Positions 59,404 through 64,000 of a DNA stretch of 64,000 nucleotides are shown one piece after another. The DNA is from Holacanthus passer. Lineage: Eukaryota; Chordata; Actinopteri; Pomacanthidae. The position numbers were made by a program, and so were the translations under genes. Location of the stretch: assembly GCA_025331565.1 (NCBI GenBank), contig JAFREQ010000012.1:9414501-9478500 (forward strand). The letters run 5' to 3'. Positions within the stretch are counted from its first letter, which is position 1. Each line of letters begins with the position of its first letter. Under the pieces are notes generated by a model, which saw only the letters and a list, made by a program, of their open reading frames with translations, searched no databases and was not told the origin of the DNA.

Positions 59404-61881
59404 AATAATGACAGTGGCTTCTGGCCTTCATCACTGTAAACAGCTCTCTTCTGCTCAGTCTCACAAATACTTGAACATGATCATAGGTTGTTGTATTATT
59501 GTTATATTAATGTGAAAAATGCAGTCATCTCACCAACTGTGTTTAGCAAATATATAGTGTGTATATATATACACACAAGGTCTAATATTATTCTTTGGCT
59601 CAGCAGTGATTTGTTTGGAGCGAAAGATGGCATAAATTAACCTGAGAAAGCAGCGTGTATAAATGTGGCAACTGTGCTTGAACACATTATTCATTATTAC
59701 AACAAACAACCCCATTGGTGAACAGGACTAACAAAGCTTGTTACATGAGAGGCAGAACATCTTGAAACACAGCATGTCCGTTTACTTTGATTTACTATTA
59801 CTATATACAGCATGTCTCAGTGTGGTTCAGACAAACTAAACACTTTGGCACAGGCAACACAGTGGAAGATCAAGAGAGGGGCCTCTCTATGGTCTGTGTC
59901 CAACTCTGATAAAGTGGCAGACACACATTGATCCAGCAGCTCCTCAGTCCTTCTCTCCACTCTGAAAACACTGGCCTCCATAGCAATCGAGAGAAACATC
60001 ATGTGTTTACCATCTGCGAGACTTTCTTTGCATTCAAGACGCTGACATTGACCGCCGTCTCTGTGCCAATCTGCATCGCAGCACATCTTGCCTTGTGTCT
60101 TGCGTCCTGTGTCCTTGTTTGACTGCTGTTTATCGCACACCCACGTGTTTACTTAACTAACCACACATATGTACATAACAGATCCGTATCAAATACTAGG
60201 CGTAAACTCTAACTTCATGGTTTGTTTTAGCCCCGTTAGCCCACAGATGTGTTTTGAATCAAAGGACAGCGATTGCTCGAGAGGGTGCCAATGCACTGAA
60301 GGGGAGCACACGCGATGGTGAGCATGCACACACAATATATACAGTAGGCATACACATCTTCAAGGGCTCAGCGAAAGCAGCCCGCAGATTCAGCTGTGCT
60401 CTTAGCTCACCGTCCCTCTCCAATGACATCATACCCTGACAATGCCACCATTCATACAGATGTTGCTCACAAAACCTGGAGTTAGACTCCCATTGTGTGT
60501 GTGCTGCTCCTCCCCACAACAAGACGTATAGCCAGAGGTGCTACCCTACTACGGTGGAGGATAATGAATGGAACACGTAATAGGGTTACCATGTACGCTA
60601 ATGGTTTAACTGCTTACAAATGACTTCATACCGAGTAAATCGCTAAATCAATCACTGTGTGGCATAGTTGAAAACTGACACATCTGCGGCTGCTTCACAA
60701 CTTCTTGGAATCTCAGAACTGAATATATACGTAACTTTCTCATTTTTCACTTGTCCAGGGCAAAAACCTGAGCTTTAAGCCTATTAACCCAAATGTCTGT
60801 TACAATCCTGTAACTCAACTGAAACATGAGAACAGTAAGGGTTGTGTAAATGAAATGTAAAAAGCTACAGAAACACTTTGATTATTGGTCCTCCTGTGTC
60901 CTATGAAATGTTTCTTTAAGAGGCGCACTGTTTTTTTCCCTCCTCAAGTAAAAAGGAGTACATTTAGAGCATGCCAGGAATTATGTCATCCAGCCGTCTA
61001 GTGCCAGCTCCACAGCCAAGAGAGCTGCAGTGAAGGAACATATAGTATTGTTTACCTCATAAAAAACTCAGCACCTAGCCCGATGCTTAGTGACAAATTT
61101 ATTGTCCTTAGTAACAATGTAAACAATAGATAATTGGGAGATAATAAATAACACATTTTCATACACCGGCCCCTCTGTCTGAAATTAGCAGACGAGCGGG
61201 ATGTGTGGAAGGCATGGAGCTCATTTAAAAGGGACACAAAAACAATGCCGAACTCCAGCACTTTGAAAAGGGCCCCACTGACATGAGCTGAGTCATGTCC
61301 CATAGTTGGCAGCAGCAGATGTTATTTAGAACCAGCTTGATAAGGGCTTGTTTGGGCTTCCCTTGCTACAGATGAGGAACGATAGTGAACGTCTTTCATC
61401 ATACAAACAAAGATATCAAACCATCTGAGCAGGAGATGAAGGTTTTTGGAGAAAAATACAGCCCACATACGCACATGTGTGTTTAAATGGTGCTGTATGT
61501 GTGTCTCCACGTCAAGGGTGGAAGGAATGAATTACATTTACTCTGAGCAGTTTGTGAGCAACACAACAATGCAATATAAAAAGAATGACGCCATTATGGG
61601 TTAAAGTTACTGTACTTTGGTATAGGTTAAAAAAAAAAGTTGCATCTACTTTAATTAATCACTGGTTTAATGCAACACCCAGTGAGCAGGCTAATTGACA
61701 CAAATCAAACACACTCACAATGTGGCTGTGCACATTGAGTCTGGCTAACATTGCTAAATGTTAACATGTTCATGGTGGATCATCTGCTTTTACAGAATAA
61801 TAAATTGAATCTCACTCACCCAACTCACTGATAGTTTATACATGTCCGTGTCGTCTGCTTTGTTGATGCTTTATTCTGCTG

Positions 61882-61883
<2 letters not shown>
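59404..61883. other. creb5 intron sequence, middle part
   Basis: AT-rich sequence without an identifiable exon, RNA gene or further transposon. Confidence 0.45.

Positions 61884-61919
<36 letters not shown>
61884..61919. repeat. (GT)n microsatellite
   Basis: An uninterrupted GT run of about 18 units. Confidence 0.9.
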
Positions 61920-61921
<2 letters not shown>

Positions 61922-62344
61922 ATATACATAATAGAAGTGCCAGTTTCTGTAATTTCTGTAGCCTAATAGTACTTGTTGCACCTGCGTGGTGTCCATAGTG
62001 TTTTTTATTTATTGTCAGCTTTGTTTCTTTGCTTCCTTGTCTGAACTTTGTCCTCTTTTCTAGTTCATTCTTGGAAGGTTGAACTGAGGAAGGTCGCTCT
62101 GTAATTGTTAATTAGTTGTAGTACTTGAGTAAAATTTCTTTAAAGTAGCAGTACTTGTACTTGAATAAGATATTCTAGAGGTCTTTCTATCCCTGCTCCG
62201 TGTATGTGTGTGCATGTGTTCTGCGCGTGTGTGCACATCTCATTTGTCACTTGCTTATAAGTACCTTTCTGTATGTGTATGAATGTCTGTGGCTGTCTAA
62301 CTATGTGACACCATGTGAGGAGGATGACACAGAGCTGGAGCAGT

Positions 62345-62354
62345 CTGTGTGTGT

Positions 62355-62397
<43 letters not shown>

Positions 62398-62403
62398 TGT
62401 GTG
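62345..62403. repeat. Interrupted (GT)n microsatellite
   Basis: A GT-rich tract of about 59 bp with single CT and CGCG interruptions. It creates the long spurious minus-strand reading frame at 62140-62700. Confidence 0.9.
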
Positions 62404-62869
62404 ACTGTTCGCGAGGCCCTGTGGAGAACTGGCTCTGAGTGTTGATGTAATGCTTTGGCCGGCGTGCTGTGGAACTTGGCCTCCTCTCTGCACCATTTCC
62501 TCTACGCTGCGAGGGTCAACTATCCCACAACCTCCAGCACACAACACGCACCGTTCTATTCCCCAGACCACAACACAGCAGAACACAACCACACCCGGCA
62601 CCATGAGCACCCAGTCCTTCACAAGAAGAAAAACACTTGAACCAAAACTAATAAAACACTCCAATCTCAGCAACACTCCCAGACAACAAGCTAAAAGCAA
62701 TAAGGGAAAACATACAAGTCAGTTACTACACCGCCGGGCTTTGCTGTACCACTTAAACGATGGCACTTAAGGAGAAAATCAGAGATAGAAGAGAACAAAG
62801 ATGGGCACTGATGCAGATACAGACTTTGGCCCAGAGAGCACAAACAGAGAGCTTAGAGTGAGATATGAG

Positions 62870-63030
62870 TCCCCAAGGGGCCACAGCAGTCCTTCGGCTC
62901 ATTAACTATTTACACCAGAGACAGGCCTCCCTGCTGCTCTGGCCCACCACAAAATCAATTAGCCTTCATTAGCCCAGGCTCTGGGCATGCTTTCTCCGGC
63001 AGGGGAGGGTTAATCCTGCTACCGAGGCCT
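62870..63030. promoter_or_regulatory. Candidate conserved non-coding element A (creb5 intron)
   Basis: This is unique-looking sequence of balanced composition with several homeodomain-type cores close together: CTCATTAACT, AAATCAATTAGCC, TTCATTAGCCC and GGTTAATCC. There is no open frame. The resemblance to developmental enhancers is by composition only. Confidence 0.25.
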
Positions 63031-63339
63031 ACAGTTACCACAAAATATCAAACAATCACAAGCACACACATATATATGGGCATACATGCATGCACAGATT
63101 CAGACAGGGCAAAGGAAAGTGGGCTGAGCAGAAGTCCTTTCATGTCACTCACAGAAGAATTCCTCCGATTTCTCACTCTCGCTCGCTGTTTGGTGTCTCA
63201 GAATATCAATACCGTCTCTCGCCTTTCAACTCCCCTGCTCACTCTGCCTGTCTATCTATTTCCTTCGTGTCTATCAAAGTCCCACTCAATCCCCTTCTCC
63301 CCTCTCACAATGTAAACGCTGAGCAGAAAGAGTGCATCC

Positions 63340-63790
63340 AGGTCCGTGCCTCGGGGGTGTGGGGTTACAGTGCGGAGATTTCCCATTGGCGGAAAGTCAA
63401 CATGGTCGGGGTAATGCGATTAGAGCCGGATTGAGAACGTCGCAGGGGACACATGGGCCTGATCATGGCCCAGTTATCCGATAGCGAGGCCGTATTTATC
63501 GACCTGGCCCGGGCGAGGATATTACAGACATTAGAGACCCCGTCTATGCTTATGAAACCCTCGCTGGAGATCGCACCCTGATAACACAATTAGCCTCTCA
63601 CTTTCTGTCCACAATCATGGAATTCCATCAGTTGCGTTCAGACATCAGGGATCAGAATCTCAATTGATCCACGTTTGGTTGCCTGTGCCTCGCGTCTGAA
63701 TGGCCAACTAACCAGAAAGTTGCCTGGTCCAGGTCGAGGGGCCTGCAGCCATTTAGTGCCTGCGTATGTTTATGGGAGGCCTAACAGAGC
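63340..63790. promoter_or_regulatory. Candidate conserved non-coding element B (creb5 intron)
   Basis: This stretch has unusually high CpG content for an intron, no microsatellite and no recognisable transposon. It carries ACACAATTAGCC and TCAATTGATCC motifs. The minus-strand frame at 63365-63589 has no domain and no matching splice sites. Conservation must be tested by alignment. Confidence 0.25.
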
Positions 63791-64000
63791 ATTTACAATT
63801 CAATTACATAGATAGGAGGAGGAAAAAAGAGTAAGATGTGTCTGGATGACGGCCAGAGGAGAGATAAACCTAATACACTAATGTTGTGTTACCCCAACGT
63901 GTTTCCATAGGAACAGTTGAAGAGATTCAAAAGACTACAAAGACGATCAATCTTGAGAGAGCAGGAGGAAGAGAGAGAATTAAATGCCCTGGGAATGCTC

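Noticed and set aside
62140..62700. 186-residue minus-strand open frame
   Set aside because: Its length comes from a GT microsatellite translated as a Thr/His repeat.
1..64000. CRISPR arrays, operons, insertion sequences, riboswitches, tRNA or rRNA genes
   Set aside because: I looked for direct-repeat arrays, cloverleaf-type elements and bacterial signals. None is present, and the sequence is clearly vertebrate.

Overview
The window looks like teleost nuclear DNA, most likely a percomorph. Its genes are split into short exons with mostly 0.1-7 kb GT-AG introns. The coding sequence matches five vertebrate gene families nearly end to end. The introns carry MITE families that I know from memory as common in percomorph genomes. 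No bacterial, viral or organellar sequence is evident.

Layout, left to right: (1) 90-1363 (+), the last five coding exons of colq, then a ~1.9 kb 3' UTR. (2) 6403-13216 (-), plekha8 (FAPP2), complete in 13 coding exons with a long 3' UTR reaching about 4640. (3) 13697-14832 (+), fkbp14, complete in four exons, head to head with plekha8 across 480 bp. (4) 17790-37936 (-), chn2 (beta-chimaerin), complete as the long SH2-C1-RhoGAP form in 13 exons, with an internal alternative first exon (start 21983) for a short form without SH2. (5) 40663-44940 (+), cpvl, complete in 13 exons. (6) 48975-52846 (-), the last four coding exons of creb5. The rest of the window (52847-64000) is creb5 intron or upstream sequence with repeats and candidate conserved non-coding elements.

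Exon joins were derived by hand from splice sites, reading phase and remembered human proteins. Every complete gene closes in frame: plekha8 577 aa, fkbp14 211, chn2 465 (short form 346), cpvl 478. These lengths are close to the human proteins, apart from a longer linker in plekha8.

The order plekha8-fkbp14-chn2-cpvl-creb5 matches human 7p14-p15. The genes that sit between them in human (SCRN1, WIPF3, PRR15, TRIL) are missing, and colq (3p25 in human) adjoins plekha8. The genes do not form one pathway: colq is a synaptic collagen tail, plekha8 a Golgi glycolipid transfer protein, fkbp14 an ER prolyl isomerase for collagen, chn2 a Rac GAP, cpvl a lysosomal-type carboxypeptidase and creb5 a bZIP factor.

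I found no previously undescribed multi-gene system. The observations most worth checking are: the chn2 short-form first exon, which runs without an intron through a splice acceptor and so uses it as coding sequence; a GC-AG intron in plekha8; E-boxes of the MiT/TFE type at the cpvl promoter; nested MITEs in chn2; and candidate regulatory elements in creb5.
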